The notes under the pieces: generated by a model | Told to the model about the DNA's origin: nothing | The model's input: the letters and a program-made list of their open reading frames with translations, nothing else | The model's database searches: none | Assembly (NCBI RefSeq): GCF_002741985.1 | Contig: NZ_APHW01000106.1 | Coordinates: 1-49,928, forward strand | DNA: 49,928 nt | Source: Vibrio rotiferianus CAIM 577 = LMG 21460 | GTDB lineage: Bacteria; Pseudomonadota; Gammaproteobacteria; Enterobacterales; Vibrionaceae | Direction: 5' to 3' | Shown: positions 34,804 to 44,096 of the stretch, one piece after another | Position numbering within the stretch: the first letter of the stretch is position 1 | Layout of the letters: every line of letters begins with the position of its first letter | Made by a program: the position numbers and the translations under genes

Positions 34804-37161
34804 TCATCGATTCTCAAAACGATTATAGTCAAGTAAACCAAATTCGATCGGTTGTTTTGTACGATACCAATCATGCAAACGATCGCTAAATGGCCAGAAT
34901 TCGTCAGAGCTGCGGCGAATCGCAAACTTATCCAACAACTTAACGTACTCGTCCTCTGATTTAAGATTGCTGAAATTATCGACAAATTCTTTTATCTGAT
35001 TTTCTTTAAGCGAGAAAAATACGGCTGGGTAACTGCCAACAACACCTCGAACGATGGTCATACCATCGTTTGCGAAGTCGCGGTTACTCTCTTCATCAAA
35101 CAAACTAGAAATATTGATATGTGCATTATTATGCAGCAGGGTAAACAGCTCATCTTGACCTGAATTACTGCGCACCATCAGCATGGTGATTGGCGGCACA
35201 GTTTGGAGTCCCTCTCCACGAACTTGGTTGATACTTGCCAACTGCTGTTCACTCTCTACCGTTAGCGCGGTATCTACAATGTCATAACGTGGTAACAGGA
35301 TAGGTGAAACCTGCTTGCGCAAGATGTCGAGCAGTTCGGATTTCGGGTCGTCAGTATGGTACACAACGCTAGTCGGTTGGCTAAATGGCGCGACATTACG
35401 CTGTAAGAAGTCGCTCAGCTGACGTGGTTGATCTTGGTACCAACTTGAGTGCTCTTGATGACGCATATCGGCAGGCAATAGGGCAATAAAATTACTTTCC
35501 CCTTCAAGACGAAGGAAGTCCATGAACATACGAGTGATCAACTGATGGCCAAAGTTGCCATAAACATCAAACCCAGCAACGAGTAGGTAGTGAATTCGCT
35601 CAAGTAGAGCATAGTCCAGCACCCAAGCTGTCTTTGGTTGTTCTCCGACTAAGCCCTGCACGACAGATGCGCTGTCAAAGTGACGGAATACCGTTAGCGC
35701 TGCATTCGGATTGGTGCCGTTACCATCCCAAATCACATCCGTAGAAAGATGCTCGCCGTTTTTGAACCATTTGTTGATGAAGTCTGATTTAGCCTCTAGG
35801 TAACGAGCTTGCTGGCGTGAGTACTTCACCCAGTTTGTTACTGGTACGGTATTGCTTTCTAACTCGCCCGGAAGCTTCAAATTATCTGCTTGGGAGCGAT
35901 AAAACTCGTTAACCTCAGGAATATCCGCTTTGTCTGGATCGAGGAAGAACACCCAGAAACGGTCGTTAATTACATTCAATGCTAATTGACCGCGACACAC
36001 CGGACCTTTGATGTAAGCCATAATGGTGTTTTGCGCATTATCCAGCATGAACTCGAAGCGAGATTTCACTGGTAGGTCAATGAATGCAGTCATCGGGTTA
36101 GCAGCGACTTCCGGCTCGTAACTTGGCAGCTGTGCCACTTTGTAATCGGCATCAATGAACCACTTTTTCCAGTTTTCAATGCGTTGTTTATTCAAGGCAA
36201 ACGGCATGTGGGTCTTATCCACGATAGTGCCTTGCTCTGGAATAATACGGTAGTAAACGCGTTCCACTTTGGGATCATCATATGGACGACGTGTGGTAAT
36301 GCGTTTTACAGGTTCGCCGGGAGGCGTCGCAGAGCGAACTAATATAAAGAATCGAGGCTGTTCTCCTTCTAATTCAGAGAAATATATGTGAGACAAAAAC
36401 AGATGTTCGTAGATGTAGCGAGCAGCAAGTTGATTCTTACGAGAGCTCTTGTTGAGTAACGCTTCGTACTTGTCTACTTCTGCTTGTTGTTGCTCAGTCA
36501 ACGGTACATGTGCGTTCATGATCGCGCCGTTCTTTAACCAAAGCATCAATGTTTGATACTCCGCTGAAGTCAAGTTCGGCATACCAAAAGGCATTCCCCA
36601 TGTTGGGTTGTCTTGCTCATATTGCGCGTATTCTTCAATCGTCGGACAGGTTTGTTCACGATCGATAGAAAAATCGAAGCCTTCTAGCTGAACTTGGTCG
36701 GGAAGAGGGTGTCGCTCCTTTTGTTGCAGCATTCGTGCAATTAGACCGGCATCCATGTTAGCCGCCATGCTCTGCTCACGTTCGTTAAGCACAGGATGGA
36801 AGCCAGCGTCACGCCACTCCTGAGTGGTTTGTGCATCTTCAAATAGACGAGTTGGGGCAGCGGCAGTGAGGCGAGTGCCTTCATATACTAAAGCTTTGCT
36901 TGCTCCTCGGTCTATGCCTTCTACGGAAGAAAGTTTGAGCTGGCAAGGGGCATCGTAGCAGGCATGGCAAACCACACAGCGATTATCAACAATAGGTTTG
37001 ACGTCATGTTGAAAGAAATCCGCTTGTGGTTTATCAATCGTTGCGGTTCGTTCACGTACTTGTTCAGGACCGAACAAACTATCGTAGTTCAATCCAGCAT
37101 AGGTTGCGCAGCCTGCAAACAGAGTCACAAAGCTAACAATAATAATATGTTTATATCTCAT
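34804..37161 (-). CDS. cti: Fatty acid cis-trans isomerase, periplasmic haem lipoprotein
   Basis: 785 residues. It turns cis-unsaturated phospholipid acyl chains into the trans form to stiffen membranes quickly under solvent, heat or other stress. The signal peptide has a lipobox ending LFAGC (Cys18), then a cytochrome-c-type haem site CVVCH (Cys62, Cys65, His66), which is the hallmark of Cti. The long body (FDFSIDREQTCPT, WGMPFGMPNL, VPVTNWVKYSRQQARYL, GFDVYGNFGHQLITRMFMDFLR) covers the family's usual length (about 770). It heads an operon with the 63-residue gene. Confidence 0.92.
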   Translation of the reverse strand: MRYKHIIIVSFVTLFAGCATYAGLNYDSLFGPEQVRERTATIDKPQADFFQHDVKPIVDNRCVVCHACYDAPCQLKLSSVEGIDRGASKALVYEGTRLTAAAPTRLFEDAQTTQEWRDAGFHPVLNEREQSMAANMDAGLIARMLQQKERHPLPDQVQLEGFDFSIDREQTCPTIEEYAQYEQDNPTWGMPFGMPNLTSAEYQTLMLWLKNGAIMNAHVPLTEQQQAEVDKYEALLNKSSRKNQLAARYIYEHLFLSHIYFSELEGEQPRFFILVRSATPPGEPVKRITTRRPYDDPKVERVYYRIIPEQGTIVDKTHMPFALNKQRIENWKKWFIDADYKVAQLPSYEPEVAANPMTAFIDLPVKSRFEFMLDNAQNTIMAYIKGPVCRGQLALNVINDRFWVFFLDPDKADIPEVNEFYRSQADNLKLPGELESNTVPVTNWVKYSRQQARYLEAKSDFINKWFKNGEHLSTDVIWDGNGTNPNAALTVFRHFDSASVVQGLVGEQPKTAWVLDYALLERIHYLLVAGFDVYGNFGHQLITRMFMDFLRLEGESNFIALLPADMRHQEHSSWYQDQPRQLSDFLQRNVAPFSQPTSVVYHTDDPKSELLDILRKQVSPILLPRYDIVDTALTVESEQQLASINQVRGEGLQTVPPITMLMVRSNSGQDELFTLLHNNAHINISSLFDEESNRDFANDGMTIVRGVVGSYPAVFFSLKENQIKEFVDNFSNLKSEDEYVKLLDKFAIRRSSDEFWPFSDRLHDWYRTKQPIEFGLLDYNRFENR

Positions 37162-37531
37162 GAATATTGAAGGTTTTAGTTATTGTATGTTTATTATACC
37201 TAAGTGGCTTAATTGTGCAGGGTTGATTCCAAACTCGCGCTTGAATGTATCATTTAAATGTGAAACTACGTGCGGTAGGTTTGTGTGAATTACTTAATTT
37301 ACCATTAATAAAAAGCTCAGAAATGTGATTTAAGCATACCTTTGTGGGGGATTTTAAATTTCTTTTTGTTATACAATGCCTTGATAGGTTTGGGGATTTG
37401 AAGTGCAAATTTTAACCACTCCTCGGTTTCTCTATAAAGCTCAAAAATAAAAATAGAGATAAGTTGTCTATTGGGTAAATTGCCATTACCCCGGCGTATA
37501 GTTTGATGCCGCGTTACATTAGCAGGGAATT
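37162..37531. other. Divergent promoter region between cti and the PEGA-protein gene
   Basis: About 370 bp, AT-rich. A -10-like TATACA stands at 37370-37375 on the plus strand, and AGGGAA precedes the ATG at 37532. No reading frame, repeat or known riboswitch was seen. Confidence 0.5.
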
Positions 37532-38644
37532 ATGAAAACACGTTCAGTTTCAGCGCTTACCATTGCGCTAGCTTGCTCTATGGGTTCGACTTACGTACTA
37601 GCCCAAGACGGTGCTCAGCCAGACCTTGTTGCTGCTGTTGACCAAAAAATCGAAATTAAGCATCAAGAGATTCAAGATTTAGACGCCAAGTATGACGAGC
37701 AAAAATCGGCACTGCGTCAATTACAGAATGATAAAGTGCGCTTGGCATCTGCGGGTGAAGAGCTAGAGGCTAAAAGAAACCGTGCTAAGTCAGCGCTTGA
37801 TAAGCAGTATTCCCGCTTGCTAGAAGACCCTGATACAGATCTTGTCTCATTCCAAAAGCAGTACCAAGAGAGTTGGGCCGCAGTAAAAGATAATCAAACA
37901 GAACAGCTTAAGCTAACCCAGTCTATAGAAGAATCCGAATCTCGCCTTTCACAGCTTAAGCATAAGTTAGCTAGAATGAATAGTGAGTACACAAACCTTC
38001 AAGAGTCGCGTTTTGATGCTCGTGTAAAGCGTCTGGAAACAGAGCTAAGAGAAAGTGCCGTTTTAGAGACTCGTTATACAACAAACTGTTCACCTTCTAT
38101 GACTTTGGGCGAGTGTAGTAGTCAAGGTCAGTACCTGACAAAGCAAAAAGCGGTGAATACCTTTAAAGGTAAGTTGATCAACGATTTAACTGAATCAGAG
38201 CTTGTACGTCAGAATTTGCAAGGAGTTCAGCTGAACATTTACGTACAGGAAAGCCAAGTAATTGAAAGTGGTTTCTCTGGTAACGGTGATTACGCGACAC
38301 ATATTCAAGCGCAACTTCAGGCAAGACCGGAAGCGACGGCAGCATGTAAGCTACTGGGGCTATCAACTCGTTACTGTCTAAATGGTCAAGCAACAACAAA
38401 AACGTCAAGTAAGAAGCAGCCACCTAAAAGTTGGGTTAACTTGACAGTTCGTTCTGATCAATATGGTGATGCGGTGACGATTAACGGTGTAAGCTATGGC
38501 AGCACACCCGTTGAGTTGATGCTGCCGAAAGGTAAGCACCAAGTTACGGTATCCAAGCAAGGCTATGAAACTTACAATCGTGAAATTTACCTTAACAACC
38601 GTGATACGGTTTGGGTTAAGCTTGCCGAAAACAGCAAAGGCTAA
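37532..38644 (+). CDS. Exported coiled-coil/PEGA-domain protein (paralogue 1)
   Basis: 370 residues. A Sec signal peptide ends near STYVLAQD (about residue 25). Residues 30-165 are a long coiled coil (IEIKHQEIQDLDAKYDEQKS, LKHKLARMNSEYTNLQESR). Residues 180-285 form an unrecognised cysteine-bearing domain with C-x8-C (NCSPSMTLGECSS) and AACKLLGLSTRYC. Residues 296-366 are a PEGA domain (VTINGVSYGSTPVELMLPKG, then VTVSKQGYETYNREIYL), a fold often found at surface layers and in protein-protein contacts. It has no lipobox. The next gene encodes a paralogue with the same order of domains plus an enzyme-like domain. Function unknown. Confidence 0.82.
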   Translation: MKTRSVSALTIALACSMGSTYVLAQDGAQPDLVAAVDQKIEIKHQEIQDLDAKYDEQKSALRQLQNDKVRLASAGEELEAKRNRAKSALDKQYSRLLEDPDTDLVSFQKQYQESWAAVKDNQTEQLKLTQSIEESESRLSQLKHKLARMNSEYTNLQESRFDARVKRLETELRESAVLETRYTTNCSPSMTLGECSSQGQYLTKQKAVNTFKGKLINDLTESELVRQNLQGVQLNIYVQESQVIESGFSGNGDYATHIQAQLQARPEATAACKLLGLSTRYCLNGQATTKTSSKKQPPKSWVNLTVRSDQYGDAVTINGVSYGSTPVELMLPKGKHQVTVSKQGYETYNREIYLNNRDTVWVKLAENSKG

Positions 38645-38668
38645 GAGTCTTCAAAGCTATTGAATCAT

Positions 38669-38704
38669 CGCCACTTTACCATACATATGGTGAAGTGGCG
38701 TTTT
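38669..38704 (+). terminator. Intrinsic terminator between the two PEGA-protein genes
   Basis: Arms of 14 bases (38669-38682 and 38687-38700) pair with one T-G wobble around a four-base ACAT loop, followed by TTTT. It lies 24 bp after the first gene's stop and 30 bp before the second gene's ATG, so the second gene is expected to be transcribed by readthrough or by a promoter within the hairpin region. Confidence 0.85.
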
Positions 38705-38734
38705 GCGTCATAACTAGAAATATAAGTAGGAACA

Positions 38735-40555
38735 ATGCGTTACGGTTTATCTGCTCTTGTGTTGGCGATGGTCCCTTCACTTGCATCACTGCCAACTCTC
38801 GCTCAAATTGAGCCTAGCCAGACTCCAACGGCTATTCAAAGTACGTTGTTTGAGAAAAACTCAGAATTGCAGGATGCGAAGGAACATGTTTCTGAAATCC
38901 AAACGCGATTTGACAATCAAATTGCTGAGACTTCCAGGCTCTCAAAGCAGATTAACAGCTTGGAAACGAAGCTAGCCAAAGCGAAATCACAATTATCAGC
39001 GGATTATGCCAAGATGATTGATGAACCAGAGCTTGATATTACTCCTAGCCAGCAACATTACCAAAGTGCTTGGAATGACGTTAAAAAAGCGCAGTCAGAT
39101 TTGTTGGCATCGCAACAGAAGCAGGAAGAAATCAAGAACGAGCTTTCAGAAGCCAAAGCAATTCAACATCAAGTCGAGTTGACGATTCATGAGTTAAGCG
39201 AGAAGAAAAAACGAGCTCGAGTTGCGTTGCTTCGAGAAGAAATTCAAAAAAACGGTACAGAGACAGTGAGTTATGTAAATACCTGTGCCAGTGACATGAC
39301 ATTGGATGCGTGTAAGAAGCAAACATTAAACTTAGCGATTCAGAAAGCGGTTGGGCAATTTAAATCAAATGTCATATCCAACACTTCAGAATCGCAAATC
39401 GTGTTGCAAAATCAAGCTTCGGCATCTTTGAATATCCATGTATCAGAGTACTCAGAGGGGGCGTCACGTTTCTTTGACCAGAACAGGTATAAAACCACTT
39501 TAAAAGTGGGCCTGACGTCAAAGCCTGCCGATAACGCTGCGTGCAAGTTGTTAGACCTTGATTCAAAGTATTGTTTTGCGCCATCACTAGGAGAGGAGCA
39601 ATCGCAAAGTGTCGAGATTGCTTGGCATACGGTGATGATTCGCTCTAGTCAATTTGATGATCGTGTGACAATTGATGGTGTTCGCTATGGCTCAACGCCA
39701 ATAGAGGTGATGCTATCAGGTGGCACTCATCAAATTACGATTGAGAAAGAGGGTTACAAATCATTTAGCCGCCAATTTACCATTGGGCAGGATCAAACAA
39801 TCCGTGCAAACCTAGTTGCAAAATCTAATGCACCAAAGGCTGGGGAGACTTTTGCCGACTACATCAATAAAAACACTAATGCACCAGAAATGTCTGTGGT
39901 TACCGCTGGTACTTTTTTAGTCGGTGAAAATGCGGCAAAACAGGTTACCCTGTCTAAAGGATTTGCATTGGGGATTGCCCCAGTGACGGTCGAAGAGTTC
40001 AACGCATTTGTGACAGCAACGGGTTACAAAACCGACGCTGAGTTGACTCATATTTGTACAACCATTGATGAAGCGACGATTGTGCCAGTGGCAGGAAACA
40101 ATTGGCAGTCACCTGGTTACAAGCAAAATACCGATTATCCAGTGGTTTGTGTGAGTAAAAATGATGCTAATGCCTATGCTAATTGGTTATCTAAGCAGAC
40201 AGGCTACAAGTACCGTCTACCTTCTGAGGATGAGTGGGAAATCGCCAGTCGAGCAGGCTCTACAGATGCGTACTGGTGGGGCAGTGATTTCGGTGTAGGT
40301 AGAGCAAACACAGGTTGGGGCGGTACACCTTGGTCAAACCAAAGTGCGTCTCCTGTTAAGTCATTCGCAGCCAACCATTTGGGCATGTACGATATGGTAG
40401 GTAATGTTTGGGAGTGGACAGCCGACCCGAAAGGTATATTAAAGGGTGGAGCATGGAGCTTCTCCGCGGATAAAGCAAAATCTGAAGCTCAACTGTTTAT
40501 CTCACCGTCGTCTGCTGCAAACTTTGCTGGATTCAGGGTTTTAAGAGAGCTATAA
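38735..40555 (+). CDS. Exported coiled-coil/PEGA protein fused to a formylglycine-generating-enzyme-like (SUMF1/PvdO) domain
   Basis: 606 residues. A signal peptide ends near LPTLAQ (about residue 24). A coiled coil (about 38-165), the same cysteine domain as its neighbour (NTCASDMTLDACKK, AACKLLDLDSKYC) and a PEGA domain (about 300-365, VTIDGVRYGSTPIEVMLSGG) follow in the same order. The C-terminal 220 residues are a SUMF1-type domain: FALGIAPVTVEEFNAFVTAT, YRLPSEDEWEIASRAG and GMYDMVGNVWEWTAD, then KGGAW and FAGFRVL. The two active-site cysteines of true FGE, expected between KGGAW and GFRVL, are absent there, so sulfatase activation is unlikely; a PvdO-like or binding role is possible. AGGAACA precedes the ATG. 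Confidence 0.85.
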   Translation: MRYGLSALVLAMVPSLASLPTLAQIEPSQTPTAIQSTLFEKNSELQDAKEHVSEIQTRFDNQIAETSRLSKQINSLETKLAKAKSQLSADYAKMIDEPELDITPSQQHYQSAWNDVKKAQSDLLASQQKQEEIKNELSEAKAIQHQVELTIHELSEKKKRARVALLREEIQKNGTETVSYVNTCASDMTLDACKKQTLNLAIQKAVGQFKSNVISNTSESQIVLQNQASASLNIHVSEYSEGASRFFDQNRYKTTLKVGLTSKPADNAACKLLDLDSKYCFAPSLGEEQSQSVEIAWHTVMIRSSQFDDRVTIDGVRYGSTPIEVMLSGGTHQITIEKEGYKSFSRQFTIGQDQTIRANLVAKSNAPKAGETFADYINKNTNAPEMSVVTAGTFLVGENAAKQVTLSKGFALGIAPVTVEEFNAFVTATGYKTDAELTHICTTIDEATIVPVAGNNWQSPGYKQNTDYPVVCVSKNDANAYANWLSKQTGYKYRLPSEDEWEIASRAGSTDAYWWGSDFGVGRANTGWGGTPWSNQSASPVKSFAANHLGMYDMVGNVWEWTADPKGILKGGAWSFSADKAKSEAQLFISPSSAANFAGFRVLREL

Positions 40556-41179
40556 AAAGGATAGGGCAACCATGGTGATTGGCTTTTTAAACCAGATGTT
40601 GCTCTACCGTTTTAGTCTAAATTTCAACCTGTTGACCATCGGATTGATATTTTTTACTCTCATTGATTTTACTTTGGCTTTACATCTAACAGGTATGATA
40701 ACAAGAGTTAAATCGTTGCGAAATGTTGAGCACGGATCACGCTTCCCATCTTTAAAGTGATGCACAGTAATATAGGGTGCAACCGAATTTAGCTTATACC
40801 ATGGTACTTGTTGGTTTCTTTCATTGTTAGCTAAGGTTGTTGATTCGGGCATTCCGTATTGGGTTCTCTGAAAGGGAATCTTCTGAGCTAACACAGCATA
40901 TTTGCTTTGATCATGTTGGGCATTGTGCGATCTTTGACTTTCATTCTACCTATAAGACTCTTCATAGTGTGCTAAAACTATGTGCGTTGTACATTAGAAA
41001 TTTGAGGGTGTGACAACATACTGAAGACATAACCATTTGCATTAGAGGTTACGTCATTTAATCACGCGGCATGGGTAGTTGTGTCCTGTCTTTATTTCTG
41101 CCTAACTGTCAGTGAAACAAGAAAAAACTTCGATATCGATTAGACTCAAAAGAGTCAAAGTGAATTGCAAGGAGTGGTT
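40556..41179. other. Gene-poor intergenic region
   Basis: About 620 bp without a convincing gene. A 62-codon plus-strand frame at 40572 starts after AAGGA with a 10-base gap and has one hydrophobic stretch; a 96-codon minus-strand frame (40604-40894) overlaps it. Neither resembles a family I know. The stretch might be a decayed cassette or remnant, but no inverted repeats mark its ends. Confidence 0.4.
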
Positions 41180-42109
41180 ATGCTCTCGTATCAGGTCAAT
41201 CGAAGTATCGAAATTGAAAAGACACAAAGTGACATCATCGAGTATTTGAAAGACTTTACCCATTGGCCTGATTGGTCGCCATGGATCATTATGGAACCGG
41301 AATGCGAACTCACTTACAGTGAGGAACAAGGTGTCGTTGGCTCTGGGTATCAGTGGAACGGTAAGCGTATCGGAACAGGTGCGATCGTGCTAGAAAGTAC
41401 CCAAGAATATCGTCTAGACATGGAGTTACACTTCTTTCGCCCTTTTCAAAGTCACGCAAAAGTTACCTTTATTGTCATGCCGTCTTCTAATGGTTGTACT
41501 GTAGAGTGGCAGATGCAATCACGTGTTCCATGGTTTCTCGTCTTCTTTAAAACTATGGTTAAGTCCATGATAGAAATGGATTATGAGCGTGGTTTGCGTA
41601 TGCTTAAAAGTCAACTGGAAACGGGCCAAGTGCTGTCTCAACTTACCGATGTCGGTTCCCGCAAGCAAAATGAAATTAACTACATTGGCTTAATGGGAGC
41701 CGGAACCATTCCAGAACTGGGACCCGTCATGCAAGATCATGTAGCGCGACTGTACGAAATGGCAGAGCGAGAAAGGTTGCCAGTGACAGGGGAGTTGTTC
41801 TGTTACTACCTTTCGATGGACATGAAACGCGGTTATTTCGAGTTCATTACATGTTTACCAGTACAAAAAAGTGTTGTAGCGACCGGGGATTTTGTTGCTG
41901 GAACTATTCCGACTTGCGAAACTTATGCAGTGGAACACAAGGGTGAATATCAATTTTTAGGTAATGCATGGTCGTATGCGATGAATCTTACTCGGCACAA
42001 TGGCATCAAAGTGAAGACCAAACCGTTGGGCATTGAACGCTACCTTAATAACCCGAATGACACTGACAAAGCAGACTTGTTGACCGAAGTGATTGTGTTC
42101 AAGAAATGA
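41180..42109 (+). CDS. SRPBCC (polyketide-cyclase-like) domain fused to a GyrI-like effector-binding domain
   Basis: 309 residues, cytoplasmic. Residues 1-145 look like a START/SRPBCC ligand cavity: FTHWPDWSPWI at the front, GSGYQWNGKRIGTGAIVLES in the middle, and a closing helix MVKSMIEMDYERGLRMLKSQLE. Residues 155-309 look like the GyrI/AraC effector-binding fold: GLMGAGTIPELGPVMQDHVARL, VTGELFCYYL, TCETYAVEHKGEYQFLGNAW and IERYLNNPNDTDKADLLTEV. The start at 41180 follows AAGGAG by 6 bases, so I prefer it to the TTG at 41165. Both halves bind small molecules in known relatives; no DNA-binding part is present. The ligand is unknown. Confidence 0.75.
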   Translation: MLSYQVNRSIEIEKTQSDIIEYLKDFTHWPDWSPWIIMEPECELTYSEEQGVVGSGYQWNGKRIGTGAIVLESTQEYRLDMELHFFRPFQSHAKVTFIVMPSSNGCTVEWQMQSRVPWFLVFFKTMVKSMIEMDYERGLRMLKSQLETGQVLSQLTDVGSRKQNEINYIGLMGAGTIPELGPVMQDHVARLYEMAERERLPVTGELFCYYLSMDMKRGYFEFITCLPVQKSVVATGDFVAGTIPTCETYAVEHKGEYQFLGNAWSYAMNLTRHNGIKVKTKPLGIERYLNNPNDTDKADLLTEVIVFKK

Positions 42110-42241
42110 TGTGTGTTGTAAAACTATGAAGCAACGCCATGTTTCATCCTAAGTGCATGATAGTATTCGTTTGCAAATTAGAACGATACTCAAGTTGATG
42201 TGTGCCTTTATGGTGCCATCGCATTATGTCATGGATGAGAT

Positions 42242-43531
42242 ATGAGACTTAAATACTCCCTAATTACCGCGAGCCTCTTGGCTACCCATTCTTACGCAGG
42301 TGACGCGCCGAAGAACATTATTTATATGATCGGTGATGGCATGGGGCCAGCCTTTACGACCGCTTATCGCTATTATCACGATGATCCAAATACAGATGAA
42401 ATAGAGCCGACGGTTTTTGATTCTATTTTGGTTGGTATGGCGAAAACGTATCCTGATGATGCGACTTACGTTACTGACAGTGCAGCAAGTGCTACAGCGC
42501 TGAGTACCGGTGTCAAAAGCTACAATGGTGCTATTGCGGTGGATACGGATAAGAAGCCGATCAAAACAATGCTAGAGATGGCGAAAGAGAAAGGCATGAC
42601 CACTGGCTTGGTGGCTACATCACAAATTAACCACGCAACGCCAGCCAGTTTTGCCGCTCATAATGAATCTCGCCGAAACTATGACGATATTGCCAATGAT
42701 TACATCGACAATAAAGTGGGTGAGAAATTACCAGTCGATCTACTCTTGGGCGGTGGTGTTCGTTATTTCGAGCGTGAAGACCGTAATTTAGCTGAGGAGT
42801 TCAAGCAGCAAGGCTACCAATACGTTGCCGACTTTGCTCAGCTTCCTGCACTGCAAACTTTACCCGCCTTAGGCTTGTTCGCGGATAAGGCATTTCCGTT
42901 CGCACTAGATGAAAATCCCACTCGCCTAGAAGAGATGACCAACAAAGCGCTTTCTCTATTACAACGTCAAGACAATGGCTTCTTCGTGATGATTGAAGGT
43001 AGCCAGATCGACTGGTGTGGGCATGCGAACGACATTGCGTGTGCGATGGCGGAGATGAATGATTTTGCTAAGTCAATTGAATTGGCTAAAGCGTATGTCG
43101 ATGCTCACCCCGATACTTTATTGGTGATCACCGCTGATCACTCAACTGGCGGCTTAACAATTGGTGCGAATGGGCAGTATCAGTGGGACACAGAGGTGAT
43201 TAAGGGTGTTCGTAAAACCGTATGGCCTTTGGCGATGTCTCTTGCGCAATCCCACGACATGATCGCGACATGGAATGAGTCGGTTGATTGGTCATTATCT
43301 AAAGATCAAGGTCGAAAGCTGGCATACGCCAAATTGAGTGAAGAGCCAGCTAAAGCCCTCTACAAGGAAGTGAAAGCAATCATTAATGAGAAGAGCTACA
43401 CCGGTTGGACGACAAAAGGGCATACCGCTGTTGACGTCCAAGTGTTTGCTTATGGGCAAGGTGCGGATAAGTTTGTTGGTTCACAAAATAACACTGATAT
43501 CGCGAAGAAGTTAATCAGCTTTATTCAGTAG
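42242..43531 (+). CDS. Alkaline phosphatase (PhoA superfamily), exported
   Basis: 429 residues with a signal peptide ending near THSYA/GDA (about residue 19). It releases phosphate from monoesters in the periplasm or outside. Metal and catalytic motifs: GDGMGP (Asp32), TDSAASATA (nucleophile Ser80), QINHATPASFAAH, IEGSQIDWCGHAND (Glu252, Asp257, His261), TADHSTGG (Asp299, His300) and TTKGHT. His131 and Trp258 stand where E. coli PhoA has Asp153 and Lys328, the pair also seen in the cold-active Vibrio enzyme VAP. At 429 residues it is shorter than VAP (about 500). No clear Pho box was found in the 132-bp upstream gap. Confidence 0.92.
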   Translation: MRLKYSLITASLLATHSYAGDAPKNIIYMIGDGMGPAFTTAYRYYHDDPNTDEIEPTVFDSILVGMAKTYPDDATYVTDSAASATALSTGVKSYNGAIAVDTDKKPIKTMLEMAKEKGMTTGLVATSQINHATPASFAAHNESRRNYDDIANDYIDNKVGEKLPVDLLLGGGVRYFEREDRNLAEEFKQQGYQYVADFAQLPALQTLPALGLFADKAFPFALDENPTRLEEMTNKALSLLQRQDNGFFVMIEGSQIDWCGHANDIACAMAEMNDFAKSIELAKAYVDAHPDTLLVITADHSTGGLTIGANGQYQWDTEVIKGVRKTVWPLAMSLAQSHDMIATWNESVDWSLSKDQGRKLAYAKLSEEPAKALYKEVKAIINEKSYTGWTTKGHTAVDVQVFAYGQGADKFVGSQNNTDIAKKLISFIQ

Positions 43532-43580
43532 GCTCTCAACTCAATAGATTTAAACTGTCCGTTTCTCGTAAGCGAAAAGA

Positions 43581-43611
43581 AAATGCCTCAGCATGTGCTG
43601 AGGCATTTTTT
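43581..43611. terminator. Bidirectional intrinsic terminator
   Basis: A palindrome AAATGCCTCAGCA (43581-43593) with TGCTGAGGCATTT (43596-43608), followed by T on the plus side and by TTTCTTTTC on the minus side. It ends the phosphatase transcript from the left and the protease/chaperone operon from the right. Confidence 0.9.
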
Positions 43612-43637
43612 ATAGGCCAACTTCTCTTGTTAGAGAA

Positions 43638-44084
43638 TTATTGTGCACGGTATTTACCGCTGTTTAGTTCAATTTTAGACGCTTTTACGCGACTGTCAGC
43701 ATTTAGGTAATCGCTAATGCTCAGAAGATCTTGGCCTTCGGCTGCTTTGAACACGGCTGATTCACCTTGAGCAAAGACGACGTCAAGTTTGAGCTCTTTA
43801 GCTACTGCCTTTGCATCGGCTGGGTTTTTTACCGTAACAAAGATAAGGCCCGTTGCTTTAGATACGTTACTAAACGCATTCTTAAACACCTCATCACCAG
43901 CGTGTAGCTCTGCCGCTTCGGCAAGGCTATCAACAGAAAGTTTTCGGTAATCTTGACCATTAATTTGTACGGCATCAGATGGGACAAACAGTTCAGGTGT
44001 AGGTTGCTGAGCTAATTGTTGCTCTGCTTGTACAGCCGTTGCCATTGTCGATAGAGCCAGAATAGAAAATGTCATAAATTTCAT
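43638..44084 (-). CDS. ASP-type external chaperone for the adjacent serine protease
   Basis: 148 residues with a signal peptide ending near ATAVQAEQ (about residue 20). It resembles ORF2 of the Aeromonas ASP protease system, a periplasmic chaperone of about 150 residues that helps the kexin-like protease fold and keeps it inactive until secretion. It begins 12 bp after the protease stop with AAGGAGT overlapping that stop, the same order as in Aeromonas (protease first, chaperone second). The family match rests on length, position and features such as DAVQINGQDYRKLSVDSLAEA and LIFVTVKNPADAKAVA. No cysteines are present. Confidence 0.8.
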   Translation of the reverse strand: MKFMTFSILALSTMATAVQAEQQLAQQPTPELFVPSDAVQINGQDYRKLSVDSLAEAAELHAGDEVFKNAFSNVSKATGLIFVTVKNPADAKAVAKELKLDVVFAQGESAVFKAAEGQDLLSISDYLNADSRVKASKIELNSGKYRAQ

Positions 44085-44096
44085 GTGAATGACTCC

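Noticed and set aside
38735..40555. True sulfatase-activating enzyme call for the SUMF1 domain
   Set aside because: The cysteines expected between KGGAW and GFRVL are missing and no sulfatase gene is nearby.
40572..40894. Two overlapping frames, 62 codons (+) and 96 codons (-)
   Set aside because: They overlap on opposite strands, match no family I know, and the minus frame has no good ribosome site; neither can be supported.
40556..41179. Possible integron cassette or attC site in the gene-poor stretch
   Set aside because: No VCR-like palindromic repeat was found at either end.
42110..42241. Pho box before the alkaline phosphatase gene
   Set aside because: TGCCA and TGTCA motifs occur but are 13 bases apart instead of 11; not convincing.
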